A stretch of DNA of 64,000 bases, from the NCBI RefSeq assembly GCF_013396335.1, contig NZ_JABWSY010000001.1, positions 509,869 through 573,868 of the forward strand, given 5' to 3'. The translations under genes and the position numbers were made by a program. Positions 26,968 through 34,872 of the stretch are shown here, piece by piece. Every line of letters begins with the position of its first letter. The stretch's first letter is position 1. This DNA comes from Bacillus sp. EB106-08-02-XG196. Lineage in GTDB: Bacteria > Bacillota > Bacilli > Bacillales > Cytobacillaceae. Under the pieces are notes generated by a model. The model was not told the DNA's origin. It ran no database searches and saw only the letters and a program-made list of their open reading frames with translations.

Positions 26968-27971
26968 TCCAACCCTCATTACTTAGAAAGCAACGTATCA
27001 CTTTAGTTATTTTATTCGCATTAATCATGGTTACAATCGTGGCTGGCTTGGGATTGGGTTTCTCCTCTCTATCGTATGATAGGCTGATCCCAACCCTCAT
27101 CGGACAAGGGACGTTCAAAGAGGAATTCGTGTTATTTTCCATTCGAATGCCGCGAATCATCATTACCCTTTTAGCTGGAATGGCCTTGGCATTATCAGGG
27201 GCTATTTTACAAGGTATTACCCGTAATGATTTGGCGGACCCAGGGATTATTGGGATTAATTCCGGTGCAGGTGTCGCCGTTACCGTCTTCTTTTTATTTT
27301 TTCCCATTGATTCAGGTTCGTTTACTTACATGATTCCCGTTATAGCTTTTATCGGCGCCATGCTGACAGCTATCCTTCTCTATCTATTTGCGTATAGCAA
27401 AAGTGAGGGACTTCAGCCTGTTCGATTAGTCTTAATTGGGGTCGGGTTTTCGATGGCACTCTCCGGAGCGATGATTGTTCTGATCTCATCTGCAGAGCGG
27501 GCAAAAGTCGATTTTATTGCGAAATGGCTGGCGGGGAATATTTGGGGGACAGATTGGCCGTTTATCTGGGCGCTCCTCCCCTGGCTGGTTGTGCTGCTTC
27601 CTTTTACCTTATATAAAGCCAATCGGTTAAACCTGCTTGGTCTAAGTGAACCAGTAGCGATCGGTGTTGGTGTTTCGATTGAAAAAGAACGAATTGTATT
27701 ACTGATTACTGCCGTAGCCCTTGCCGCTTCTGCTGTTTCGGTTACAGGTGGAATTTCCTTTATCGGATTAATGGCTCCACATATGGCAAAGGCGCTTGTC
27801 GGACCTAGAAATCAATTATTTATCCCTGTTGCCATATTAATTGGCGGGTGGCTGTTAATGTTTGCTGATACCATCGGAAGGAATATCATGGACTCCGCCG
27901 GAATCCCAGCAGGAATTATGGTCGCACTCATTGGTGCACCGTATTTTATGTACCTATTATTGAAAAAATAG
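26964..27971 (+). CDS. Iron-siderophore ABC transporter, FecCD-type permease 2
   Basis: This 335-residue permease is a paralogue of the preceding one, with RMPRIIITLLAGMALALSG and GGISFIGLMAPHMAKALVG. AAAGGAGGG lies upstream of the overlapping ATG. It ends the operon at a strong terminator. Confidence 0.9.
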   Translation: MIQPSLLRKQRITLVILFALIMVTIVAGLGLGFSSLSYDRLIPTLIGQGTFKEEFVLFSIRMPRIIITLLAGMALALSGAILQGITRNDLADPGIIGINSGAGVAVTVFFLFFPIDSGSFTYMIPVIAFIGAMLTAILLYLFAYSKSEGLQPVRLVLIGVGFSMALSGAMIVLISSAERAKVDFIAKWLAGNIWGTDWPFIWALLPWLVVLLPFTLYKANRLNLLGLSEPVAIGVGVSIEKERIVLLITAVALAASAVSVTGGISFIGLMAPHMAKALVGPRNQLFIPVAILIGGWLLMFADTIGRNIMDSAGIPAGIMVALIGAPYFMYLLLKK

Positions 27972-27990
27972 AAAAGCTCCTTAAAAGTAA

Positions 27991-28017
27991 AACGCTCAGA
28001 TGTCTGAGCGTTTTTTT
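27991..28017 (+). terminator. Terminator of the iron importer operon
   Basis: AACGCTCAGA and TCTGAGCGTT pair perfectly, followed by a T-run. Confidence 0.9.
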
Positions 28018-28073
28018 ACGAAATATTTTACTACGTTAATATTTTCGGTTTCTTCCTCGAAAGACCAAACTTG

Positions 28074-28514
28074 TCATCCTCTATAAACACTAGGACATGT
28101 TCCAGGTTTTGGTTCATAAAAACAATGTTGTTTAAATTGACCAGTAAAAGGTTGGTCGTACCATGTTGGAGGACACGCACCAGTTGGATTAAAGTACCAA
28201 AGAGAATATTTCGCTGGGTGATCTCTCCAATTTTCCACATTTTGTCTTGCTAATCTTCTTTCAGATTCTCTTGCTCTTTGATAAAATACATTGCCTTTTT
28301 GAACAGCTTCAAAAGAGAAATTTCCTCCTTGTACTTGAAATATGACTTGTTCAATATTTGTTAATGCTCTAAAGTCTGGACACTCTGCTACTACACGGTT
28401 AACAATTACATTTCCAACATATAGCATTCCTTGCTTCCCTTCGCCTTCAGCTTCTGCTCTCATCATCCTTGCCATTAAGTCAATGTCTGAACTTCGGTAA
28501 GATACTCTTGGCAT
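28074..28514 (-). CDS. cwlJ: Spore cortex hydrolase CwlJ
   Basis: This 146-residue single-domain Hydrolase_2 protein is the length of B. subtilis CwlJ (about 142). The catalytic glutamate is probably in RAEAEGEGKQG. Downstream NVIVNRV and LWYFNPTGACPPTW are family typical. It has no signal peptide, as expected for CwlJ, which is made in the mother cell and sits in the spore coat, where it degrades cortex peptidoglycan during germination. GGAGGTG precedes the ATG. The usual partner gene gerQ is not adjacent. Confidence 0.88.
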   Translation of the reverse strand: MPRVSYRSSDIDLMARMMRAEAEGEGKQGMLYVGNVIVNRVVAECPDFRALTNIEQVIFQVQGGNFSFEAVQKGNVFYQRARESERRLARQNVENWRDHPAKYSLWYFNPTGACPPTWYDQPFTGQFKQHCFYEPKPGTCPSVYRG

Positions 28515-28609
28515 TTTTTCACCTCCAAAATATAGTATGAAAAAAAGCCTGCATTCATGTTCTTATGAATCAAATAAAATGCTCAGTTTTAATAGGCGCG
28601 CCTTAATTT

Positions 28610-28978
28610 TTATTTCAGATGTTCATTAAGTACGTTCTTTTCCAAGACATCCAAACTGCCATACACTTTGGAAATATGTTTTTCTCCCCATGCGCAAAGG
28701 GAATCCAAGATACTCTTTAAACTCCATCCATACTCGCTTAACTCATACTCAACTTTTGGCGGAACTTGATTATAAACGATTCGGTTAATGACTCCATCTT
28801 CCTCTAATTCCCGCAGTTGCTGTGTTAACATCTTCTGTGTAATATCCGGCATCAAGCGCTTCAATTCACTCGTTCGTTTCTTGCCATAGGTTAGATGGCA
28901 AAGAATCACACACTTCCACTTTCCTCCGATCACTTCCAGCGTCGCTTCTACAGATATATTGTATTTCTTTTCTTTCAA
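28610..28978 (-). CDS. ytcD: HxlR family regulator, YtcD-like
   Basis: This protein of about 122 residues has a winged helix of the HxlR/DUF24 type: EVIGGKWKCVILCHL, then KMLTQQLRELEEDGVI and a VEYELSEYG wing. A cysteine in the first helix (KWKCVIL) is in the place that senses thiol-reactive compounds in some members. I start at the TTG at 28978, eight bases after GAGGAGG. It diverges from an MFS/aldo-keto reductase pair, the same arrangement as ytcD-ytbDE of B. subtilis. Confidence 0.8.
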   Translation of the reverse strand: MKEKKYNISVEATLEVIGGKWKCVILCHLTYGKKRTSELKRLMPDITQKMLTQQLRELEEDGVINRIVYNQVPPKVEYELSEYGWSLKSILDSLCAWGEKHISKVYGSLDVLEKNVLNEHLK

Positions 28979-29010
28979 AGTAAAACCCCTCCTCACTCAT
29001 AGGCACTAAA

Positions 29011-29058
29011 AAGTATCTATATTACTTATAAGTATCTATATCACTTAAAAGTGCGTAC
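29011..29058. promoter_or_regulatory. Candidate operator repeats for the HxlR regulator
   Basis: AAGTATCTATATTACTTA at 29011 recurs as AAGTATCTATATCACTTA at 29030, a 19-base direct repeat. Each has AGTA-N7-(T/C)ACT dyad symmetry, and AAGTGCGTACTT follows. The position between the divergent genes fits binding by the HxlR protein. Confidence 0.55.
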
Positions 29059-29158
29059 TTCACTAATGTTTCACTATATCCCATAATAACATTTATCGAT
29101 TGAGCTGCAACAAGCAAATCGAAATCATATATCTGTATATTTTTAAGGAGGAGACAAC

Positions 29159-30391
29159 ATGTCTTTGAATCATAAACAAAGTACGTTTGCGCTGCTGGCA
29201 TTAGCCATTAGTGCCTTTGCAATTGGCACGACTGAATTTATCAGTGTCGGCCTTTTACCGTTGATTGCAAATGATCTAGAAATTCCCGTTACAACTGCCG
29301 GATTAACGGTTTCTTTATATGCTTTAGGAATAACCTTAGGGGCACCGATTTTGACATCTGTCACTTCTAGTATGTCACGTAAATCTTTATTACTATGGAT
29401 CATGGTTATTTTTATCATCGGAAATGGACTGGCTGCAAGTGCAACGAGCATCGGTGTACTCCTTGTTGCCCGTGTTATCTCAGCTCTTTCACATGGTATT
29501 TTCATGTCAATCGGCTCCACCATCGCTGCTGATTTAGTACCAGAAAATAAGAGAGCCAGCGCGATATCGATTATGTTTACCGGACTAACCGTTGCAACGG
29601 TAACCGGTGTTCCGTTCGGTACCTTTATTGGCCAGCAATTTGGCTGGAGAATGGCGTTTATCCTTATTATTGTTGTCGGTCTAATCGCACTAATTGCAAA
29701 TAGTATCCTGATTCCATCTAGTTTACGAAAAGGTACAGTTTCTACTTTTCGTGATCAAATCAAATTAGTAACAAACGGCCGCTTACTACTCGTATTTATC
29801 ATTACAGCCTTAGGGTATGGCGGAACGTTTGTTGTCTTTACTTATTTATCTCCGATCTTTCAGGAAATCACAGGCTTTAAGGATGGAACTGTCGCTGCGA
29901 TTCTTCTTGGATACGGAATAGCAATTGCAATCGGCAACATGATTGGTGGAAAGGCAGCGAATAATAATCCGATTAAGGCACTATTCTATATGTTTTTCGC
30001 CCAAGCATTGGTCCTTTTTATCTTACTATTTACATCACCATTTAAAATAGCTGGATTGATTACGATTTTCTTAATGGGGCTTTTCGCTTTTATGAATGTT
30101 CCCGGGTTACAAGTTTATGTGGTCATGCTGGCTGAGCGGTATGTCCCAAATGCCGTAGACATTGCTTCTGCCCTGAATATTGCAGCCTTTAATGCAGGAA
30201 TTGCAATTGGCTCCTTTTTAGGCGGCTTCATCACGGATTCAATTGGACTGATTCATACCACTTGGATAGGAGCTTTAATGGTTCTTGGCGCTGTCTTCCT
30301 AACTGGCTGGAGTCGAAAGCTTGAACAAAAAGACGATACCGTTACCGATAGCATGTGTTCATTTTCAAATCAAAAATTGGAGGTTCAATAA
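29159..30391 (+). CDS. ytbD: MFS transporter, YtbD-like
   Basis: This 410-residue, twelve-helix major facilitator belongs to the DHA1/AraJ-like exporter group. The start NHKQSTFALLALAISAFAIG and GTTEFISVGLLP are typical. It is followed two bases later by an aldo-keto reductase gene and diverges from an HxlR regulator. By analogy with B. subtilis ytbDE this is a small detoxification unit; the substrate is unknown. AGGAGGAG precedes the ATG. Confidence 0.83.
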   Translation: MSLNHKQSTFALLALAISAFAIGTTEFISVGLLPLIANDLEIPVTTAGLTVSLYALGITLGAPILTSVTSSMSRKSLLLWIMVIFIIGNGLAASATSIGVLLVARVISALSHGIFMSIGSTIAADLVPENKRASAISIMFTGLTVATVTGVPFGTFIGQQFGWRMAFILIIVVGLIALIANSILIPSSLRKGTVSTFRDQIKLVTNGRLLLVFIITALGYGGTFVVFTYLSPIFQEITGFKDGTVAAILLGYGIAIAIGNMIGGKAANNNPIKALFYMFFAQALVLFILLFTSPFKIAGLITIFLMGLFAFMNVPGLQVYVVMLAERYVPNAVDIASALNIAAFNAGIAIGSFLGGFITDSIGLIHTTWIGALMVLGAVFLTGWSRKLEQKDDTVTDSMCSFSNQKLEVQ

Positions 30392-30393
30392 AA

Positions 30394-31236
30394 ATGACAA
30401 ACAACTTACAAGCAACGACTACTTTATCTAATGGTGTAAAAATGCCTTGGTTTGGTCTTGGGATATTTAAAGTCGAAGAAGGTCCCGAATTAGTGAATGC
30501 TGTTAAATTTGCGATTAAGCATGGATACCGCAGTATTGATACTGCAGCTATTTATGGAAATGAAGAAGGCGTTGGACAAGCCATTCATGAAGCAATGAAA
30601 GAATACGGAATTAAAAGAGAAGAATTATTTATTACTTCAAAGGTTTGGAATGCTGATTTAGGTTACGAATCGACGATTGAAGCATACGAAACTAGCTTAA
30701 GAAAACTAGGACTTGATTATCTTGATCTCTACCTCATTCATTGGCCAGTAGAGGGTAAATATAAGGAGGCTTGGCGGGCATTAGAGACTCTTTATAAGGA
30801 TGGAAATGTAAATGCAATTGGAGTAAGTAACTTCCAAGTTCACCATCTACAAGACTTGATGAAGGATGCTGAAATAAAACCGATGGTTAACCAAGTTGAA
30901 TATCATCCAAGGTTAACGCAGCAAGAAGTCAAAACCTTTTGTGATAACAATGGCATTCAATTTGAGGCTTGGTCCCCCTTAATGCAGGGTCAGTTATTTG
31001 AAAATCCTTTACTAAAAGAACTAGCTAATAAATATAACAAAACAGTCGCTCAAGTCATTTTACGCTGGGATTTGCAAAATGGCGTTGTAACTATTCCGAA
31101 ATCAACGAAAGAGCGCAGAATAATGGAGAATGCAGCTATATTTGATTTTGAACTTTCAACTGAAGATTTGAACAGAATTAGTGATCTGGATGAAAATCTT
31201 CGAGTTGGTCCAGACCCTGACAACATTGATTTCTAG
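30394..31236 (+). CDS. ytbE: Aldo/keto reductase, YtbE-like
   Basis: This 280-residue NADPH-dependent TIM-barrel reductase of the AKR5 group has the tetrad visible: Asp in SIDTAAIYGNE, the following Tyr, Lys in ITSKVWN and His in LIHWPVEGKY. The nucleotide site IPKSTKERR is near the C-terminus. It reduces aldehydes such as methylglyoxal in homologues. I use the ATG at 30394, which has TTGGAGG upstream and lies two bases after the MFS stop; an upstream in-frame ATG at 30355 is inside the MFS gene. Confidence 0.87.
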   Translation: MTNNLQATTTLSNGVKMPWFGLGIFKVEEGPELVNAVKFAIKHGYRSIDTAAIYGNEEGVGQAIHEAMKEYGIKREELFITSKVWNADLGYESTIEAYETSLRKLGLDYLDLYLIHWPVEGKYKEAWRALETLYKDGNVNAIGVSNFQVHHLQDLMKDAEIKPMVNQVEYHPRLTQQEVKTFCDNNGIQFEAWSPLMQGQLFENPLLKELANKYNKTVAQVILRWDLQNGVVTIPKSTKERRIMENAAIFDFELSTEDLNRISDLDENLRVGPDPDNIDF

Positions 31237-31248
31237 GAAAAAACATAA

Positions 31249-31280
31249 GGCGCCCCTTACTAAAGGAGCGCCAATTTTTT
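31249..31280. terminator. Terminator between ytbE and yjdM
   Basis: GGCGCCCCTT pairs with AAGGAGCGCC, followed by a T-run on the plus strand. The gap to the convergent gene is short. Confidence 0.8.
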
Positions 31281-31614
31281 ATATTTTTTTCACATATTCA
31301 GATTTTAAGCTCATCGCGCCAAAACCATCGATTTTACAGTCGATATTATGGTCTCCATCCACTAAACGAATGTTTTTTACCTTTGTACCTTGTTTTAGCG
31401 TTGAGGAACTGCCTTTTACTTTAAGGTCCTTTAAAACGGTTACTGAATCACCGTCGCTTAATACATTTCCATTTGCGTCTTTAATAACTCTTTCTTCTTC
31501 CACAGCTGCAGCTTCTAAACTCCACTCATGACCACACTCTGGGCAAATTAATAAACTTCCATCTTCATATGTATATTCAGAATTACATTTTGGACAATTT
31601 GGCAAATTAGACAT
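31279..31614 (-). CDS. yjdM: Zinc-ribbon protein YjdM (PhnA family)
   Basis: This 111-residue protein has an N-terminal zinc ribbon (CPKC...CPECGHEW) followed by a small beta-barrel domain with [14 protein letters not shown] and [13 protein letters not shown]. The family is annotated as PhnA-like or alkylphosphonate-related, but in E. coli it is not part of the phosphonate pathway and its function is unsettled. It is a single gene. Confidence 0.85.
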   Translation of the reverse strand: MSNLPNCPKCNSEYTYEDGSLLICPECGHEWSLEAAAVEEERVIKDANGNVLSDGDSVTVLKDLKVKGSSSTLKQGTKVKNIRLVDGDHNIDCKIDGFGAMSLKSEYVKKI

Positions 31615-31760
31615 CCTTCATTTCCTCCTTTCGTTCATCCTCTTTGTATATTGTGGCATAGTCTGCAAAAACGGACAAGCCTCCCTCTAGCTTCTACATA
31701 TTTTTCCTTTTTTTAACCATAATAGATGAAAGGGCAAAGTGAAGATAAGGAGCAGCTTAG

Positions 31761-32234
31761 ATGATTTTAATCTTTTATTTAATAGTCAACGTATTGACTA
31801 TATTCCTTTTTATTAAAATGAAGAAAAGGCTCCATATTCTAGAAATCCTGGTTTACTGGATGTTTAGCTCGTATCTTTTTCAAAACTTCTCTGCCCTCTG
31901 CTTTATGAATTTTAGGACGTTGATTATTCCCGATAAACTCACCTATGAATTTGCTCATTTTATCAACCGAATAGTGCTTTATCCAGCAATAATGGTAACT
32001 TTCCTTCAATTTTTTATTATTCTAAACTCTCACTTGAAAAAGCTCATTTTATTAGGAGGATTAATCATACTATTAACTGGGTTAGAATGGCTATCTGATT
32101 TATTAGGTGTAATGAATCATGTCCATTGGCAGCTTTGGTGGTCCTTTACCTTTTGGTTGATCGCTTTGGTCGTTTTAATTGGACTAATGAAGTTTTTTCG
32201 AAACATCCTTTATATAGGAGGATGGAAACATTGA
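31761..32234 (+). CDS. Membrane protein, paired with the next gene
   Basis: This 157-residue protein has about five hydrophobic helices and a few conserved-looking charged residues between them. I recognise no named family with certainty; size and pattern recall the small CBO0543-type membrane proteins of Firmicutes. AAGGAGCAGC lies upstream of the ATG. Its TGA stop overlaps the TTG start of the next gene as TTGA, so the two are coupled. Confidence 0.6.
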   Translation: MILIFYLIVNVLTIFLFIKMKKRLHILEILVYWMFSSYLFQNFSALCFMNFRTLIIPDKLTYEFAHFINRIVLYPAIMVTFLQFFIILNSHLKKLILLGGLIILLTGLEWLSDLLGVMNHVHWQLWWSFTFWLIALVVLIGLMKFFRNILYIGGWKH

Positions 32235-32734
32235 ACGTTACCTTTGATTGGAATGAATGGTATTTCATTATAGCTGTTTTCATTGCACTCTTGATATTTT
32301 TACCGATTCGTAATTACTTTCCACCTGTTTTGGTTTTTTTTATTTTCGTATTTAATATCTGGTACGTTTCCACCATCGACTATTTTTTTATTGCCACTCC
32401 CTTTAAATTTTATTTTTTCGGCGATAACCCCACATATGAGCTTTCTGGTGCACTGTTTCATTTTTTTATGTATCCATGTGCCTCTCTCCTATTTTTATAT
32501 GTGTATGATAAATGGCAGCTATATGGCAGGAAAACGCTTTGGTATATTCTGTTTTGGACTGGTTTTTCTTTATTTTTCGAATGGATCACTGTACATAACC
32601 GGGCATTAACCTATACTGGCTGGAAGCTATATTTTTCTATTCCAACCTATCCACTTACCGCGGTATTGTTAATTGTACTTTTTCGATTTATTAAAAAGAA
32701 ACTTCATGATGAATCTCTACAAGAATTTCAGTAA
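32231..32734 (+). CDS. Membrane protein, possible CBO0543-like
   Basis: This 167-residue protein has about five helices. Family-like features are LPIRNYFPPVLVFF, the DYFFIATPFKFYFF stretch and a Lys-rich end. I use the TTG at 32231, nine bases after AGGAGG and overlapping the stop of the previous gene; the ATG at 32222 sits on the ribosome site. The two proteins are similar in size and topology and may form a complex (inference). Confidence 0.6.
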   Translation: MNVTFDWNEWYFIIAVFIALLIFLPIRNYFPPVLVFFIFVFNIWYVSTIDYFFIATPFKFYFFGDNPTYELSGALFHFFMYPCASLLFLYVYDKWQLYGRKTLWYILFWTGFSLFFEWITVHNRALTYTGWKLYFSIPTYPLTAVLLIVLFRFIKKKLHDESLQEFQ

Positions 32735-32739
32735 ACTAT

Positions 32740-32865
32740 TTTTGGGCTTCATGAACCTTCATGAGGTCCATTTTCTCTTTCCCTGCTATACTTGGGCTTC
32801 ATCCCCACCTTATGAGAACCCTCCATTACATCCTTTCGTAATTTTGGCCTTCATGAATGCAAGCT
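32740..32865. repeat. Degenerate ~50-bp tandem repeat with CATGAAC-CTTCATG core
   Basis: TTGGGCTTCAT begins at 32742 and 32792, and TTGGCCTTCATGA at 32845, giving periods of about 50-53. The first unit contains CATGAACCTTCATG, the same core as the 52-bp repeat at 47149-47297. It starts just after the membrane protein gene. Confidence 0.6.
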
Positions 32866-32921
32866 ATTAAAGATTTTTCCTTTTTGAAATCTTTAACATA
32901 TAAAAACGTAAATTCAATCTC

Positions 32922-32958
32922 TTGACATCGAGATAAATATGTATTATATTTATCTCGA
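32922..32958 (+). promoter_or_regulatory. Promoter with embedded 13-bp inverted repeat, MhqR-like half sites
   Basis: TTGACA (32922-32927) and TATATT (32945-32950) are 17 bases apart. TCGAGATAAATAT (32928-32940) and ATATTTATCTCGA (32946-32958) form a perfect inverted repeat between and across them. The half sites TCGAGATA and TATCTCGA are those of the B. subtilis MhqR operator, though arranged differently. A further CTCGAATTC lies at 32999-33007. Control of a flavin reductase by an MhqR-type sensor of quinones fits. Confidence 0.7.
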
Positions 32959-33102
32959 ATTAAAAATAACAAGTTTAGTAATATTTTAATTCAAAAAACT
33001 CGAATTCAAAAAGCCTATATAAATTAAAAATAACAGCAAGGGGTGGACGGCATGGGTTTTTTAAACAAATTATTTGGTACAACAACTAAGGAGGAAGAAA
33101 CA

Positions 33103-33651
33103 ATGACAAATCCAAAATTAAAAATAGGTATTATTTTAGGAAGCACACGTCAAGGACGTGTTAGCCCGCAAGTAGGAGAATGGGTAAAAGGAATCGCTGA
33201 CCAACGTGGAGATGCAGACTATGAAATCGTTGATATTTCAGACTACAACCTGCCATTCCTAGGCACAACTGATGGTTCAGAGCCAGGAATTGCTGCTTGG
33301 AATCAAAAGCTTGCTAGTTTAGATGGATTTGTATTCGTTGTTCAAGAATACAACCACAGCATTACTGGCGCATTAAAAAATGCCATTGATTTCGCACGTG
33401 AAGCTTGGTACAACAAAGCTGCTGGAATCGTAAGCTATGGTTCAACAGGCGGAGCTCGTGCGGCTGAACACTTACGTGGGATCCTAGGTGAAGTAAAAGT
33501 GGCTGACGTTCGCACCCATCCAACTTTGTCTTTATTCACAGACTTTGAAAACGGCTCTGTGTTCAAACCACAAGATTTACACCAAACAAATATGACTGCA
33601 ATGCTTGACGAAGTAATCGCTTGGAGCGGCGCTCTAAAAACATTAAGATAA
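33103..33651 (+). CDS. NADPH-dependent FMN reductase
   Basis: This protein of about 182 residues is a flavodoxin-fold reductase. FMN phosphate binding is at GIILGSTRQGRVS, then EYNHSITGALKNAIDFA and SYGSTGGARAAEHLR. Members reduce FMN, azo dyes or quinones with NAD(P)H. AAGGAGGAAG precedes the ATG at 33103, the family start. A second start at 33052, with AAGGGGTGG, would add a short amphipathic segment (MGFLNKLFG). The MhqR-like operator upstream points to electrophile or quinone stress. Confidence 0.85.
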   Translation: MTNPKLKIGIILGSTRQGRVSPQVGEWVKGIADQRGDADYEIVDISDYNLPFLGTTDGSEPGIAAWNQKLASLDGFVFVVQEYNHSITGALKNAIDFAREAWYNKAAGIVSYGSTGGARAAEHLRGILGEVKVADVRTHPTLSLFTDFENGSVFKPQDLHQTNMTAMLDEVIAWSGALKTLR

Positions 33652-33673
33652 TTTCATTAAATATAATTATATA

Positions 33674-33711
33674 AAATGCGCTACAGTCTTTATTGACTGT
33701 GGCGCATTTTT
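33674..33711 (+). terminator. Terminator after FMN reductase
   Basis: AAATGCGCTACAGTC pairs with GACTGTGGCGCATTT, followed by T's. Confidence 0.88.
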
Positions 33712-33810
33712 GTGTTTTTTCCAATTTGTCCAAGCCTCCCTATTCTAATTGCATACCTTATTTTTATAGGATAATAAGTTTATATACTTTCTTGAAAGGA
33801 GATTAATCAA

Positions 33811-34872
33811 TTGCCAAAAGTTATGCATTTGAACCTAAGGGTTGACCCGACCCAGTATATTCCTCAAATTCGCGATATTCCTGGTTATGATTATATTCAT
33901 TTGGTACGGCAGCCTAAGTATATGATCAATCTGCCTCTTCTCAATGAGCGGGTTCACTACCTTAGTGAAATTTTCTCGCCTAAGGAATATGTGAAAAAAA
34001 ATAAGATAGCCCTCTTACATGCGCACCATGGTCAATTAGGTCAATTACTTCTTCCATTTAAAGAAGGAACTTCGCTTCCGCTCGTAACCAGTATTCGTGG
34101 CAGAGATGCAACTCTTGCTAATCAGCCGGTTGGCTATTTAGATGGTATGAAATTGCTTTTTGAGCAAGGGGAGCGATTTCTCCCTGTTTGTCAGTATTTA
34201 GCGCAGCAAATTAATATGTGGGGGTGTCCTGCAGATAAAATCAGAGTTCTCTATGGAGGTGTCGACCTTAACCTTTTTCCATACAGAACGCCAAATCTAC
34301 ATGACTCACAAAACATTATTTCCATAGGAAGATTAGTAGAAAAGAAAGGTCATCATATCTTAATGCAGGCATTTGAAAAAATCAGAGATAAATTTCCAAA
34401 AGCCACACTTACGATTATCGGCGGTGGTGAACTCGAAGGGTATCTTAAATCTCTTGCCACGCAGTTGAATTTAGGAACTTCCTTCCGCCTATTAAATCAT
34501 GTTCCAAAAAGTCAAATTCCAAAATTAATGGGACAAGCTGATTTATTTTGCGCGCCAAGTTTAACTTCCTCCATAGGAGATGTAGAAGGGATTCCGAATA
34601 CCATCAAAGAGGCAATGGCAACCGGTATTCCGGTTCTCGCCACGAACCATGCTGGTATTCCAGAAATTATCACGAATAACCAAGATGGAATATTAGTACG
34701 GGAAAACGATGTCGAACATCTTGCGCAAGCATTAGAATTTATGTTACTGAACAGACACCTATGGGAAAGCTACACCATTTCTGCTCGCCAAAAAGTCGAA
34801 CAAAACTTTGACCAGAAAAAGCAGCTCTTTTTGCAGGCCAAATATTATGATGAATTGTTAGGGGGATCATAA
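33811..34872 (+). CDS. Glycosyltransferase family 4
   Basis: This 353-residue GT-B enzyme has the C-terminal GT4 nucleotide-sugar site: SIGRLVEKKGHHIL near residue 170, then IKEAMATGIPVLATNHAGIPEI near 270 with the E-x7-E type pair. It probably adds a sugar to a surface or coat polymer. It starts with TTG at 33811, nine bases after AAAGGAG. It leads a tightly packed operon: its stop abuts the kinase-like gene, which in turn overlaps the epimerase gene. The arrangement recalls spore-coat saccharide genes such as ytcABC and cotSA/cotS of B. subtilis (inference). Confidence 0.85.
   Translation: MPKVMHLNLRVDPTQYIPQIRDIPGYDYIHLVRQPKYMINLPLLNERVHYLSEIFSPKEYVKKNKIALLHAHHGQLGQLLLPFKEGTSLPLVTSIRGRDATLANQPVGYLDGMKLLFEQGERFLPVCQYLAQQINMWGCPADKIRVLYGGVDLNLFPYRTPNLHDSQNIISIGRLVEKKGHHILMQAFEKIRDKFPKATLTIIGGGELEGYLKSLATQLNLGTSFRLLNHVPKSQIPKLMGQADLFCAPSLTSSIGDVEGIPNTIKEAMATGIPVLATNHAGIPEIITNNQDGILVRENDVEHLAQALEFMLLNRHLWESYTISARQKVEQNFDQKKQLFLQAKYYDELLGGS

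Noticed and set aside
28532..28539. Sigma-E-like -10 (CATACTAT) for cwlJ
   Set aside because: It lies so close to the ribosome site that a transcript started there would lack a usable leader, and no matching -35 is in place.
33752..33760. Sigma-K promoter for the glycosyltransferase operon
   Set aside because: CATACCTTA fits the -10, but there is no AC at the expected -35 distance, so I did not list it as a feature.
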